A stretch of DNA of 38,585 bases from an uncultured Woeseiaceae bacterium (GCA_945788625.1 CALZMQ010000034.1:1-38585); one strand, 5' to 3'; shown: positions 1 through 7,924, numbered from the stretch's first letter. Notes: generated by a model not told the origin, from the letters alone. Numbers and translations are program-made.

Positions 1-593
1 AGCTTTGCCATCAGGATGCGCGGCTGGACCACGCCCTCCTGCATCCCGAGTTTCATGTTCGTGATTACCTGATCGACGTTAATGGCGAACTGGTCGGCAC
101 GACTCAGGAAATCGTCGTAATCCTTGACCGTGTTGAACGGATGCGCGCTGGCGCCGCTGCCCAGTTGCACGAAGAAACTCGTCATTGAGTAGAACTGGTT
201 GACTGGCTGCAGGTGGGACGGAAAGTGGTCGCCCTCGAGCGACTGCTCGCGATTGATCCTGAAGATGTCGTAGCTCAGGCGGTCCTGATTCCCGAGTTTC
301 TCGCGGTCGATTTCCAGCAGACGCCGCAGGAACTCCTCGTCCATTGCGGTGGCGGCGGCCCTGTACTCCGGGCTGTTCGAGTTGGCCAGGCGATCGTTGT
401 AGCGGTAGTCGCCGATGAAGGTCGCTGACAGCGGGTTCATCTCGAGGTTGCGCTCGAAATGCTCGTCGAACAGGGCGTGCAGCGCCGCAGATGCATCATC
501 CGCGGGCTCAACGGCCTCCGTCCGGTCCTGTTCGCCGCCGCACGCGACCAGCAGCAGGACCGCGGCCAGGGTGGCCGTGGCAAGTAGTCTCAT
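1..593 (-). CDS. DUF885 family lipoprotein, 3' part cut by window edge
   Basis: The minus-strand frame is open from an ATG at 593 to the window edge, giving the first 197 or so residues. The N-terminus is a lipoprotein signal ending in the lipobox LLVAC, followed by GGEQDR, so the product should be anchored to a membrane on the periplasmic side. After a short acidic linker comes the pattern typical of DUF885 proteins: a helical segment with NPLSATFIGDYRYND, then a D-R-LSYDIFR stretch and a QFYSM..FFVQLGSG stretch. DUF885 proteins are large (about 600 residues) predicted metallohydrolase-like exported proteins. The catalytic C-terminal part is outside the window, so activity cannot be judged. 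It lies downstream of the DUF1501 gene on the same strand with only a 22-base gap, suggesting co-transcription. Family assignment is by recognition, not by search. Confidence 0.8.
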   Translation of the reverse strand, partial: MRLLATATLAAVLLLVACGGEQDRTEAVEPADDASAALHALFDEHFERNLEMNPLSATFIGDYRYNDRLANSNSPEYRAAATAMDEEFLRRLLEIDREKLGNQDRLSYDIFRINREQSLEGDHFPSHLQPVNQFYSMTSFFVQLGSGASAHPFNTVKDYDDFLSRADQFAINVDQVITNMKLGMQEGVVQPRILMAK

Positions 594-615
594 TGTAGGA
601 GCCCCTGATTGAGAA

Positions 616-1983
616 TCAGGCGATCATAAACCCAAGGTCGCGTTGCGTAAAATTCGGCAGGTTGGGAGCGACGATATCGAGTTCCATGTCCGGGATGCCG
701 AACCACCTGGCGAGCGTTGCCGCGTATTGATCGGCGGACGTCGACGGAATCATGCGCCCACCGGTGACATCCTCCGGACCGTTGATTTGCAGCAACGGAT
801 AACTCCCGTACAACTCCTGGCCATTGACCGCACCTCCCACCACGAGCTGGTTGCCACCCCAGGCATGGTCCGTGCCGTCACCGTTTGACGTCAGTGTGCG
901 CCCGAAGTCCGATTGGGTGAATGTGGTGACGCTGTCGGAAATACCCAGTTCGACCGTCGCCGAATGGAACGCGGCGATGGCGTCGCTGATTCCGCCGAGC
1001 AAGCCCGGTTGATTCTGGTTTTGATTGTCGTGCGAGTCGAAACCGCCTGTCGCGACAAAGAAAACCTGGCGCTTCATTTGCAGGTCGTCCCTGGCCCGAA
1101 TCAGGTAGGCGACCGTCTCGAGCTGCACCCCAAGCTGTGAGGCCGGGAAAGGCATGCTGAACTGGCCACCCTCTCTGGCATCGTCGATAGCCCCGGTCAC
1201 CGTGTCCGCCGCGTTGATTGCCCGCCGCTGCACGTCGGCAAAGCCGCGTTCGTACACGGTGCCGTACTGTGCGTCCACGACGCGCCGAAAGGCCTCTCGT
1301 TGCTCGAACAGGATACTGGTCGGGTCGGTTGAAAAGCCCTCGAACTGAAGCGGGCCGCTGGGGCCCATGACGTAGGCCACGGTCTCGTCGGCCGACTGGA
1401 ACAGGTTGGCGCCGAATAACGACGCGTTGGTGGCCATCTGCTGTTCCGTTACGCCGCTGCGGATCAGGTCCGCCATGCGCCCGGCCCAGCCCGTCTTGCT
1501 CGGTACGTTGCCACGCAGCGACGTCCACTGATCCTGCTGGTCATTGTGCGAAAACAACTGCGGCGGCAAGGTTACCGAGCCTTCGAAATACTGCGTCTTC
1601 GTCGTCGGCTGCACGAGCGGTCCGACATTGGTGACGAACGCGGCATTGCCGGAATTGAACAGGCCCTGGATGGCGCCCATCGATGGGTGCAGGCCGAAGT
1701 CGGGAGTGCCCGAGGACACCGGCGTAATCGGCAAAAGGGTGGCCCGGTCAATGGCGAGATTCTGCCGGGATGTCGCGTAGGCGTTGTACTCCGCCGTGGT
1801 ATTCGGTACCAGCATGTTGAACGAATCGTTGCCGCCGAACATGAACACGCACACAAGCGCACGATAGTCATCGAATGGCCCGGCACCGCCCACAACCTGC
1901 GAGTACGCAAGTCCCGGAGTCGCCGCCATCACGGCCGCCGCACCGCTGGTCCTGAGAAAATCACGTCTGTTCAAAGTTTTCAT
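616..1983 (-). CDS. DUF1501 family protein with Tat signal
   Basis: A 455-residue protein beginning with a twin-arginine signal (NRRDFLRTSGAAAVMAAT, residues 5-22), so it is probably exported folded by Tat and cleaved after an AYS/Q-like site. The body matches DUF1501, a sulfatase/alkaline-phosphatase-fold family: VFMFGGNDSFNMLVP near residues 47-61, a TGGFDSHDNQ motif near the middle, and TFTQSDFGRT with GTDHAWGGNQLVVGG toward the C-terminus. These are the usual metal-site-like motifs of the family. The start is backed by a GGAGAA ribosome binding site 5-6 bases upstream of the ATG. It sits 18 bases after the DUF1800 reading frame; DUF1800-DUF1501 pairs are very common in Proteobacteria and Planctomycetes and are presumed to work together on the cell surface. 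The biochemical function of the pair is not established. Confidence 0.9.
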   Translation of the reverse strand: MKTLNRRDFLRTSGAAAVMAATPGLAYSQVVGGAGPFDDYRALVCVFMFGGNDSFNMLVPNTTAEYNAYATSRQNLAIDRATLLPITPVSSGTPDFGLHPSMGAIQGLFNSGNAAFVTNVGPLVQPTTKTQYFEGSVTLPPQLFSHNDQQDQWTSLRGNVPSKTGWAGRMADLIRSGVTEQQMATNASLFGANLFQSADETVAYVMGPSGPLQFEGFSTDPTSILFEQREAFRRVVDAQYGTVYERGFADVQRRAINAADTVTGAIDDAREGGQFSMPFPASQLGVQLETVAYLIRARDDLQMKRQVFFVATGGFDSHDNQNQNQPGLLGGISDAIAAFHSATVELGISDSVTTFTQSDFGRTLTSNGDGTDHAWGGNQLVVGGAVNGQELYGSYPLLQINGPEDVTGGRMIPSTSADQYAATLARWFGIPDMELDIVAPNLPNFTQRDLGFMIA

Positions 1984-2001
1984 AATCGTTCTCCGCGGCG
2001 G

Positions 2002-3653
2002 TTAGCGCTGGTAAGCGTATTCCGGCGATGTCGCGATAAAGTAAATGGTTTCTGCGGCGCGCACGGCCGTATCCGTTTCAGGTATGCGTTCCAGCATGCC
2101 AGTGATTTCCTGTCGCAGCGTGTCGGAAATCTGGCCGGCGAGCAGCTTGCCCGCCACCATGTCGATCAGCGCGTCGATGTCGTCCGCTACGGCCATCTCC
2201 TCTTCGAAGTTGATGTAGACGTCGTCATCCCCGAGGTTCTGGTTGGTCTGGTTCAAGGCGAAGGCCTGGTAGAACAGGTAATTGGTAAACAAGGTGTTCT
2301 GGTATTCGGTGGCAATTTCGAGTTCCGGGGCCACCAGGCTGCTGTTACGAATCTCGCCGGGCGGTGCGTAAAACGGACTGAAGAAATTGAACACCGACGG
2401 CGACTGCAGCGGACCCTGCCCGAACAGGATGTAAGCGGCCAGCAGCGGATAACGTCCGCTGTTGGAGGTGGCGTCATACGCCTTCCACAATTGCGTAAGA
2501 CGCAGCAGCGGTTCCTTGACCTTGCCGTCGATCTCCATGGCCATCGTGGGGTGTGCTTCTGCATCCAGCAGGATCGCCTTTACGACGGCGCCAAGATCGC
2601 CGCGTGTCCCGGAGCCGTTGTCATTGAACACCTCGGCAACGCGGCGCACGTAACCCGGCGACGGATTGCTCGTTACCAGCCTTTGTATCAGGCGGACTGC
2701 GTACCTATAAACGGTCCGACGTTCGGATGATCGAAGATGTTGTCGAGCGCCGCTTCCAGGTCCTGCGTGCCGGACTGGCCCGCCGGCAGCGTCACCCCGT
2801 TGAGCAGCAGCTTCGGCCCCGTGTCGTGGAATGTCGGGTAGAGCTGCATCGGTATGACCTGGTTGAACTGTGTCGGCCGGGCCTGGCGAAAACTCGGAGC
2901 GCCCGCAAACGTCCATCCCGTGTACACGTGCGCGAAGCCTTCGATGATTTCCTGGTTGTAAGTGGGAATCGGCTGTCCGTTGGTGTCGAGCTTCTCCGTG
3001 CCGTCGAGATTGAGTTCGACGAGACCGATGGAAAACAGCTGCATGACTTCGCGTGCATAGTTTTCGTCCGGCCGGATATTGAGTACCGGGTCCGGCTTTT
3101 CATTGCCCAGCATGCTCAGGTAAACGCCCATTGCGGGATGCAACGTCACCTCTTCGAGCAAGTCGCGGTAATTGCCGAACGCGTTTTGAGCCAGCGTGTC
3201 GTAGTAATCGGCAACCGCGAACGGGAGGTTGCCCAGCGCGCCAAGCTGTGAAACCACCATGATTTCGGAGAGGGCGAACGCCACGCGCTGGCGTAGCTGG
3301 TCATCGCCGTGCAATGAGTTGCGGAACCAGATATCGACCCGGTCCTCATGCAGCTGGAACTGGAATTGTGGCGGCGGCAAGGACTGCAGATACGGCAACT
3401 GCAGTGACGCGGGCCTCTGCATCTGCTCGTCGATCCAGGCTTCCTGGCGCATGGCGATGACGCTCTGGGCGGCGACTTCGGTCGCACCGAACGAGGCCTG
3501 GTTCAGAAACTGAAACGCTTCCGCCGTGGTCACGGGCGGCGGCGGCGGCGGTGGCGGCGGTCCGGGTGGCGGCGGTGACGACCCGCCTCCTCCGCAACCA
3601 GCGAGCGTAAGCATCAGCGATGCCGCAATTGATACCAATCGATTCGTGTTCAT
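2002..3653 (-). pseudogene. DUF1800 family lipoprotein gene interrupted by one frameshift
   Basis: Two overlapping minus frames together make one DUF1800 protein of roughly 550 residues. The first starts at the ATG at 3653, with a GGGGC ribosome binding site. It has a lipoprotein signal ending in LTLAGC, a Gly/Ser/Pro linker with long proline runs, then the family signature AFQFLNQASFGAT, and reads to GPFIGTQ before a stop at 2688-2690. The second frame picks up exactly where the family continues (LIQRLVTSNPSPGYV), and runs without damage to a stop at 2002. In DUF1800 proteins GPFIxxQ is normally followed directly by LIQRLVTSNP. Here five bases (TCCGC on the minus strand, 2692-2696) separate the two codons, so a 5-base insertion, or a one-base loss, explains the break. 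Both halves are otherwise intact, so the lesion is recent, a sequencing error, or (least likely) recoded. The function is unknown; it is the partner of the DUF1501 gene downstream. Confidence 0.85.
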
Positions 3654-3708
3654 AGTCTTGCCCCGTCCGATCGCGGCCTGCGAGAGAGCAGGTTCCTTCC
3701 AGGCTGCT

Positions 3709-4125
3709 TTATTCGCGATGCACCGACTCAAGGTAGCCGATTTGCTCAGCGGTCAAAAGGTTTTTCAGGCGTACGAGCATGGCCATCTGCTTTTTCTTGA
3801 CCTGGTTCTCAGCCAGCAGTGCCTCGTTCGCATACTCGAGTACCTTATCTTCGTCAATTGGGGATTTGTCGAGTTCCCCCATTATTGCCTGGTACGCCTC
3901 GCGCATGTCCCATTCGTGCTCGGCAACCCCGGCCTGTACTTCGACGACGGCAGCGCGGATTTCGGTGAACTGCGCCTTGCTCAAGTTGAGCTCCGCCTGG
4001 TTTTCGAGAATGACGTTGGGTGGGAAGAGTTTGCCCTTGAATACGTCTTCTTTGGGCCCCGCCGCCAACGCACCGCCCGCAGCCAGACTGGCAGCGGCCA
4101 GCAACAACAAAATTCCCTTTCTCAT
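3709..4125 (-). CDS. Spy/CpxP-like periplasmic protein, possible sensor of ECF cassette
   Basis: A 138-residue protein with a clear Sec signal peptide (residues 1-21, ending GGALA) and a mature part that is almost entirely helical and charged. It has the layout of Spy/CpxP/Metal_resist proteins: a first helix pair with LNLSKAQFTEIRAAV, a central AEHEWDMREAY segment, and a C-terminal LLTAEQIGYL, the usual LTxxQ-like repeat. Such proteins are periplasmic chaperones or, in CnrX/ZraP-type cases, metal sensors. The ATG overlaps the stop of the preceding gene (ATGA), so it is translationally coupled to the putative anti-sigma factor. That position, third in a sigma / single-TM protein / periplasmic protein row, favours a sensory role over a pure chaperone role; this is inference. 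No His/Met-rich metal motif is evident; His residues are few. Confidence 0.75.
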   Translation of the reverse strand: MRKGILLLLAAASLAAGGALAAGPKEDVFKGKLFPPNVILENQAELNLSKAQFTEIRAAVVEVQAGVAEHEWDMREAYQAIMGELDKSPIDEDKVLEYANEALLAENQVKKKQMAMLVRLKNLLTAEQIGYLESVHRE

Positions 4126-4484
4126 AGTAACGTGCCTCCATAGGTATCGGTTGACTCGATGAGCAACGGATATTCCTGGTATATGTCAAATTGATGTTCA
4201 GGCAGCAGGCTGTCGCTCGGTGCGGACCAGCTCGTCGAACCCAGCAATTCGCCCGAATCCACGTACTGCCACTCAAGCTCCGGGCTTCGCAGCAGACCAA
4301 ATGCGACAGCGGCGATCGCCGCCGCGGCAGCCGTCGCCACAACGAATCCGTGACGCCTTCGGCGCTCAGCGGCCCGCGCCACCGCGGCCGACCAGGTGTT
4401 CGGGAAATCAGGCGGGGGGCCGCCCTCGGCCAGTGCCTGTGCCTTTTGAACCGCTCTGCGCAGCGTGTCGTCGTTATTGGCCAT
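4122..4484 (-). CDS. Single-pass membrane protein, putative anti-sigma factor
   Basis: About 120 residues: a cytoplasmic N-terminal stretch of some 45 residues (MANNDDTLRRAVQKAQAL... ending RRRR), one transmembrane helix (about 46-65, Ala/Val rich), and a periplasmic tail of about 55 residues. The start at 4484 is preferred over the ATG at 4508, because it has a GGGGA ribosome binding site and overlaps the sigma gene by only 11 bases. There is no recognisable zinc-finger anti-sigma (HxxxCxxC) motif. Its place directly after an ECF sigma gene, overlapping it, and before a Spy/CpxP-like protein is that of CnrY-type anti-sigma factors, which are also short and single-pass with the sigma-binding segment at the cytoplasmic N-terminus. 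The role is therefore inferred from topology and context only. Confidence 0.6.
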   Translation of the reverse strand: MANNDDTLRRAVQKAQALAEGGPPPDFPNTWSAAVARAAERRRRHGFVVATAAAAAIAAVAFGLLRSPELEWQYVDSGELLGSTSWSAPSDSLLPEHQFDIYQEYPLLIESTDTYGGTLL

Positions 4485-5007
4485 CGTGCTTTTCCCCGTC
4501 AGTGGCAAGTTTCACTTTCAGCGCCTTCTTGGCGCGGTCGTAGTGGACGCGCCCGGTTCCGATCGAGACACCCATGACCGCGGCCGCCTGCTCGATCGTC
4601 ATGTCGCGGCAGAAGACGAGTTCGACGATGTCCCGCTGGCGCGGCGGCAGTTCCTGCACCGCGCGCCACAGCGCCTCGTACTCATCCGGCTCACAAGGCT
4701 GCTCAGCCTCGTCCGGCACCTCCCTGGCCGCCGCCTGCACCAGGCGAAACCGCGAGGCGACACGGCGAAACCGGCTGCGCGCCAGGTTCTGCACCACCGC
4801 GAACACGAAGGTCTTCAGTGATGACCTGTTATCGAAACGGGCTTTTCCGGTCAACAACTCGACGTACGCTTGCTGCATCAGGTCCTCCGCGACTGCCTGG
4901 TCGTAGTTACAACGGGAGAGGGCCCAGCCGAATACCTGGCCGTGAATGGCTTCCAGTGCCGATCGAGATATGTGCGGGTTTTTGTCCAGAACATCACTGT
5001 CTCGCAT
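4474..5007 (-). CDS. ECF (group IV) RNA polymerase sigma factor
   Basis: A 177-residue sigma factor with region 2 (about residues 15-85; AEDLMQQAYVEL at 40-51 for the core-binding helices, LKTFVFAVVQNLARSRFR for the -10-recognition helix) and region 4 (about 113-165; LPPRQRDIVELVF followed by the helix-turn-helix MTIEQAAAVMGVSIGTGRVHYDRAKKAL). There is no region 1.1 or 3, which defines the ECF class. The ATG at 5007 is chosen because GGGAGGGGG lies directly upstream; a longer frame to 5064 adds 19 residues without family similarity. The gene overlaps the putative anti-sigma gene by 11 bases. It should direct RNA polymerase to an envelope-stress or metal regulon, probably including its own cassette. 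Target promoters could not be recognised. Confidence 0.9.
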   Translation of the reverse strand: MRDSDVLDKNPHISRSALEAIHGQVFGWALSRCNYDQAVAEDLMQQAYVELLTGKARFDNRSSLKTFVFAVVQNLARSRFRRVASRFRLVQAAAREVPDEAEQPCEPDEYEALWRAVQELPPRQRDIVELVFCRDMTIEQAAAVMGVSIGTGRVHYDRAKKALKVKLATDGEKHDGQ

Positions 5008-5052
5008 ACCCCCTCCCGATTGATTGGTGGCAATGGACCGATGCTTGTATGA

Positions 5053-5080
5053 CACGCCGCACATGCGGCTTCACGGCGTT
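5053..5080. promoter_or_regulatory. Inverted repeat between sheath stop and sigma start
   Basis: The 96-base gap holds GCCGCACATGCGGC (5056-5069), a palindrome with arms of 6 bases. It is flanked by a second pairing option (ACGCCG near 5074-5079 with CGGCGT on the minus strand near 5055). There is no T-run, so it is not a good intrinsic terminator in either direction. It could be an operator or a leader hairpin ahead of the sigma gene, or a chance GC palindrome. Confidence 0.3.
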
Positions 5081-5103
5081 ATGTTAAGAGCTGCAGCGCC
5101 CCT

Positions 5104-6660
5104 TCAGGCGCAAATCCCGGGAGCCGGAGCGAATGCCGCACTTCCCACGCGGCATCCCGCAGCCGTCAGATGCAGCGTCAGCGAGACCGGGTCGCTGGAT
5201 CCTGTCGGGTGAAACGCCAGGAGGATGGTAACCCCGTGTTCAGCATTGTCGGCGCGATGGCTAACGCCGGCATCGCATTCGACGACGAAGCGGTCGTCTG
5301 CGAACGCGCCGAGTTCATGCAGTCCGCCGAGATAGGTCAGTACCTGTGCCCGGATTCTCTGTGCGAGCGACGCATCCTCAGGTTCGAAGACGGCCCACCT
5401 CGCCGCCCGCGCGATCGTATTCACGACCTGCAGGCAGAATCGGTGAACCGACAGGCTCGCGAATTCCCGATGCGCCTCGCTGCCGCGTCCCAGCGTTACC
5501 GATCCGCACAAACGCGCTCTTCCCGCCGGCCCATTGTTGGCGATAACGTTGAGGCCGGCACGATGCAGCGTATGACGCTGTTCGTCATCCGTTTCGATCG
5601 CCGGCTGCAATCCGCGGTGCAGGCCCATACCAAGCTGATTCAGGTCCTGCCAGGGTCCATAGGTCCTGTCCTGCTTGCAGAGCAAGCCTGCAATAGCGCC
5701 ACCAGCGATTCTCGGCGCATCGTCTTCCTCGCCGCGCGCCGTAATTCTCGGAAAATAGCCGAGCATGTTGGGGCTCGCGTACCCCTGCTGCCGCACGCCT
5801 TCGACGGCCAACTCGACGGTCGTCCAGTCCGCGAGCGGATCGACGAGCAGCATTGCGCTGCGATCCCGGCAGTAGCGTTCGGCGGCAAGAATGGCGGCGG
5901 GGCCCGTGTCACGGCCCTTTCCCGGCGGCGGCAGATATAACAGGTCGAAATTATCGACTTGCTCCAGGGCGAACAAGCCCGTGCGCTTGACGCGTGAGCC
6001 GACCAGGTCGTAATCCGAAAGCTCGACGCCATCCGTGCCGGCCTGTGCGTGCGTAACGTAGGACGACTCTATCTGCCTGCCCTTGCGCAGAGTTACTTCC
6101 GGCCTGTGCGCCGGATACGGGTGCTCGACGCGCGCCAGCGTCGAACTCAGCAACGCGTCGCCGACGAAGCTTTCCGATTCTTCGCGGAATGAAACCTTGT
6201 GGTAGAGCTCCTGGTCGAGTATGCGGCCGGTTGCAGGGTCAACACGCTGCAACGTCAGGTTGAAACGATCATCGTCTCCATCCTCGATGGCGTCGAAATC
6301 GACGGCCGCGCGCACCGACTCCGTCGAGCCCGGGTCGATGGCGCGTAACACGAGCGCAGTGCCGCTCGCCGGCAGGCATATCATTGCGCCACGCGCGTTG
6401 TTCGCAACGCGAACTACGTACAGACGCCGGCCGCCATGATCGAAAAATTGTCTGACGGCGGGGCCGAGACTCGAGCGTGTCCACACGTCACCGAAGTGAC
6501 GACGGTACTCGCCGAAATTCGTGACCAGGACGGGTGTATTGCAGGGACCACGAAGCGCACGACCGATGAAGGCAGCCGTGGTTTCAGGCAATGCGTCGAT
6601 AGGCTGGTCCATCGCCGCAATTTCGGTGACCGTTATTCCATGGTCAACTGCTTCTGACAA
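5104..6660 (-). CDS. Contractile phage tail sheath-like protein, orphan
   Basis: A 518-residue protein recognised as the tail sheath family of contractile injection systems. The N-terminus has the HGITVTEI strand followed by TAAFIGRALRGPCNTPVLV and FGEYRRHFGD. The middle has GTDGVELSDYDL..RVKRTGLFALEQVDNFDLLYLPPPG, the sheath motif 'dG..l...dy.G...tGl.aLe.vd..nll.iPg'. The C-terminal domain has NVIANNGPAGRARLCGSVTLGR, VHRFCLQVVNTIARAARWAVFEP and LTYLGGLHELGAF. The usual WGARTL is replaced by CGSVTLG. The start is a TTG at 6658-6660 with GGAGA six bases upstream. No tube, baseplate, spike, ATPase or tape-measure gene is in the window. It lies 96 bases upstream of the ECF sigma gene, on the same strand. 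It could be a remnant, a component acting with a cluster elsewhere, or a repurposed sheath. Confidence 0.85.
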   Translation of the reverse strand: MSEAVDHGITVTEIAAMDQPIDALPETTAAFIGRALRGPCNTPVLVTNFGEYRRHFGDVWTRSSLGPAVRQFFDHGGRRLYVVRVANNARGAMICLPASGTALVLRAIDPGSTESVRAAVDFDAIEDGDDDRFNLTLQRVDPATGRILDQELYHKVSFREESESFVGDALLSSTLARVEHPYPAHRPEVTLRKGRQIESSYVTHAQAGTDGVELSDYDLVGSRVKRTGLFALEQVDNFDLLYLPPPGKGRDTGPAAILAAERYCRDRSAMLLVDPLADWTTVELAVEGVRQQGYASPNMLGYFPRITARGEEDDAPRIAGGAIAGLLCKQDRTYGPWQDLNQLGMGLHRGLQPAIETDDEQRHTLHRAGLNVIANNGPAGRARLCGSVTLGRGSEAHREFASLSVHRFCLQVVNTIARAARWAVFEPEDASLAQRIRAQVLTYLGGLHELGAFADDRFVVECDAGVSHRADNAEHGVTILLAFHPTGSSDPVSLTLHLTAAGCRVGSAAFAPAPGICA

Positions 6661-6743
6661 ACCTGTCTCCGCACCTGGTCAGAAAAGCGTGACCGCATTC
6701 TAAATCATTCGCGATGGGCAGTGCACTCCGATAATCTTCGGGC

Positions 6744-7799
6744 ATGACCGATTTCCTGGCTGCCGCATATCCAAAGCTCGCCGCCCGCCTCGGCAAAGTG
6801 CGGATTGCCGATCTGCCAACGCCGATCTCGACGGTTGAACTGGGCACGCAGCACGGCGCACGGACCTTCGCCGTCAAACACGACGATGTCAGCAGCGGGG
6901 TGTACGGCGGCAACAAGATTCGCAAACTCGAGTACGTTTTCCAGCGTGCACGCGATCGTGGCGCGCGCCGTATCGCGACCTTCGGGTCGGCAGGTTCGAA
7001 TCACGCGCTTGCGACGGCCATATTCGCGACCCGGGCAGGCATGCCCTGCACCTGTTTTCTCGCGCACCAGACCCGCACCGCGAGCGTACCGAAAACACTG
7101 AACATGCATCGCCGTATCGGCACCGAAATCGTGCGTTACGGCGGCTCCGTGGATAGTCTCGCGACGTTTCGCCGCTACTTGCATGGCCGACGGTCCTGGG
7201 TGATTCCCATCGGCGGTTCCTGCTGGCTGGGCGCGGTCGGATTCGTGAATGCCGGGCTGGAAATCGCGGCGCAGGTCGCCGCCGGCGAACTCGCCGCGCC
7301 CGACCGGATCTACATCGCCAACGGTACGATGGGCAGCGCTGCCGGTCTCGCGCTGGGCCTTGCGCTCGCCGAATTGCCGGCCGAGCTGCATGCCGTTCGC
7401 GTCGCCGACGAGCGCTTCACGAATCCGCGCAAGTTCGCTCACCTGGTTGAAAAAACGGCGCTGTTGCTACACCGCTTCGATCCGTCTGTTCCCGCCGACC
7501 TCGCCGATCGCACACACCTGCAATGGCGGGACGAGTTTTTCGCCGGCGGTTACGCCAAGACCGACGACACCACCGTTGCCGCCGTCGCAATCGCGAACGG
7601 CGACCTCGGGCTTTCGCTCGAAACCACGTACACGGGCAAAGCCATGGCGGCCCTGTTACACGACCTGGGCTCGCGGGACTACGGAGGGGAGAATTACCTC
7701 TTCTGGAACACCTATAATTCGCAGCCGTTGCCGGTGACAGGCGACCGGCCGCGCACGCCCGACAACATCCCCGAGGAATTCATGTGCTATTTTGACTGA
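6744..7799 (+). CDS. PLP-dependent D-cysteine desulfhydrase / ACC deaminase family enzyme
   Basis: A 351-residue fold-type II PLP enzyme. PTPISTVELG at about 25-34 and GVYGGNKIRKLEYVF at 52-66 contain the Schiff-base lysine (K58). GSAGSNHALATAIFA follows at about 85-99. Relatives usually read GGxQSNH there, so the Gly in place of Gln is unusual and may alter substrate choice. Near the C-terminus FWNTYNSQPLP matches the family ending. Members deaminate or desulfhydrate D-cysteine, ACC or related D-amino acids to a 2-oxo acid and ammonia; the substrate here cannot be told from sequence. The gene is divergent from the sheath gene (83-base shared upstream region) and its 3' end overlaps the 3' end of a small minus-strand gene by 13 bases. 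Confidence 0.85.
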   Translation: MTDFLAAAYPKLAARLGKVRIADLPTPISTVELGTQHGARTFAVKHDDVSSGVYGGNKIRKLEYVFQRARDRGARRIATFGSAGSNHALATAIFATRAGMPCTCFLAHQTRTASVPKTLNMHRRIGTEIVRYGGSVDSLATFRRYLHGRRSWVIPIGGSCWLGAVGFVNAGLEIAAQVAAGELAAPDRIYIANGTMGSAAGLALGLALAELPAELHAVRVADERFTNPRKFAHLVEKTALLLHRFDPSVPADLADRTHLQWRDEFFAGGYAKTDDTTVAAVAIANGDLGLSLETTYTGKAMAALLHDLGSRDYGGENYLFWNTYNSQPLPVTGDRPRTPDNIPEEFMCYFD

Positions 7800-7924
7800 G
7801 CGGTCCGCGGCGGTTCCTGTTTCTCGCCGGCCTGCGCTCGCCGCCGCGCCTCCTCCTCGGCCTCGCGCTGTTCACGTTTCTTGCGCGCAATCTCGTCCAG
7901 CATCAGGTCAAGCCATTCGCTCAC
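7787..7924 (-). CDS. Small charged protein (45 aa), GTG start, coupled to L,D-transpeptidase
   Basis: Too short for ordinary ORF calling, but well supported by position: its GTG start (7924-7922) overlaps the TGA stop of the L,D-transpeptidase gene (GTGA), the same coupling device used elsewhere in this window. The product begins (M)SEWLDLMLDEIARKKREQ, continues as a Glu/Arg/Ala-rich helix, and ends in a flexible Pro/Gln tail (KQEPPRTAQSK). It has an amphipathic N-terminal helix, no signal peptide and no membrane segment. No family is recognised. It may be a small partner or regulator of the transpeptidase, or simply a conserved operon tail. Its last 13 bases are antisense to the end of the PLP enzyme gene. 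Confidence 0.6.
   Translation of the reverse strand: MSEWLDLMLDEIARKKREQREAEEEARRRAQAGEKQEPPRTAQSK

Noticed and set aside
3526..3600. GGC/GGT-rich tract considered as a simple repeat or regulatory element
   Set aside because: It encodes the Pro-rich linker after the lipobox of the DUF1800 protein on the minus strand; such linkers are common in this family.
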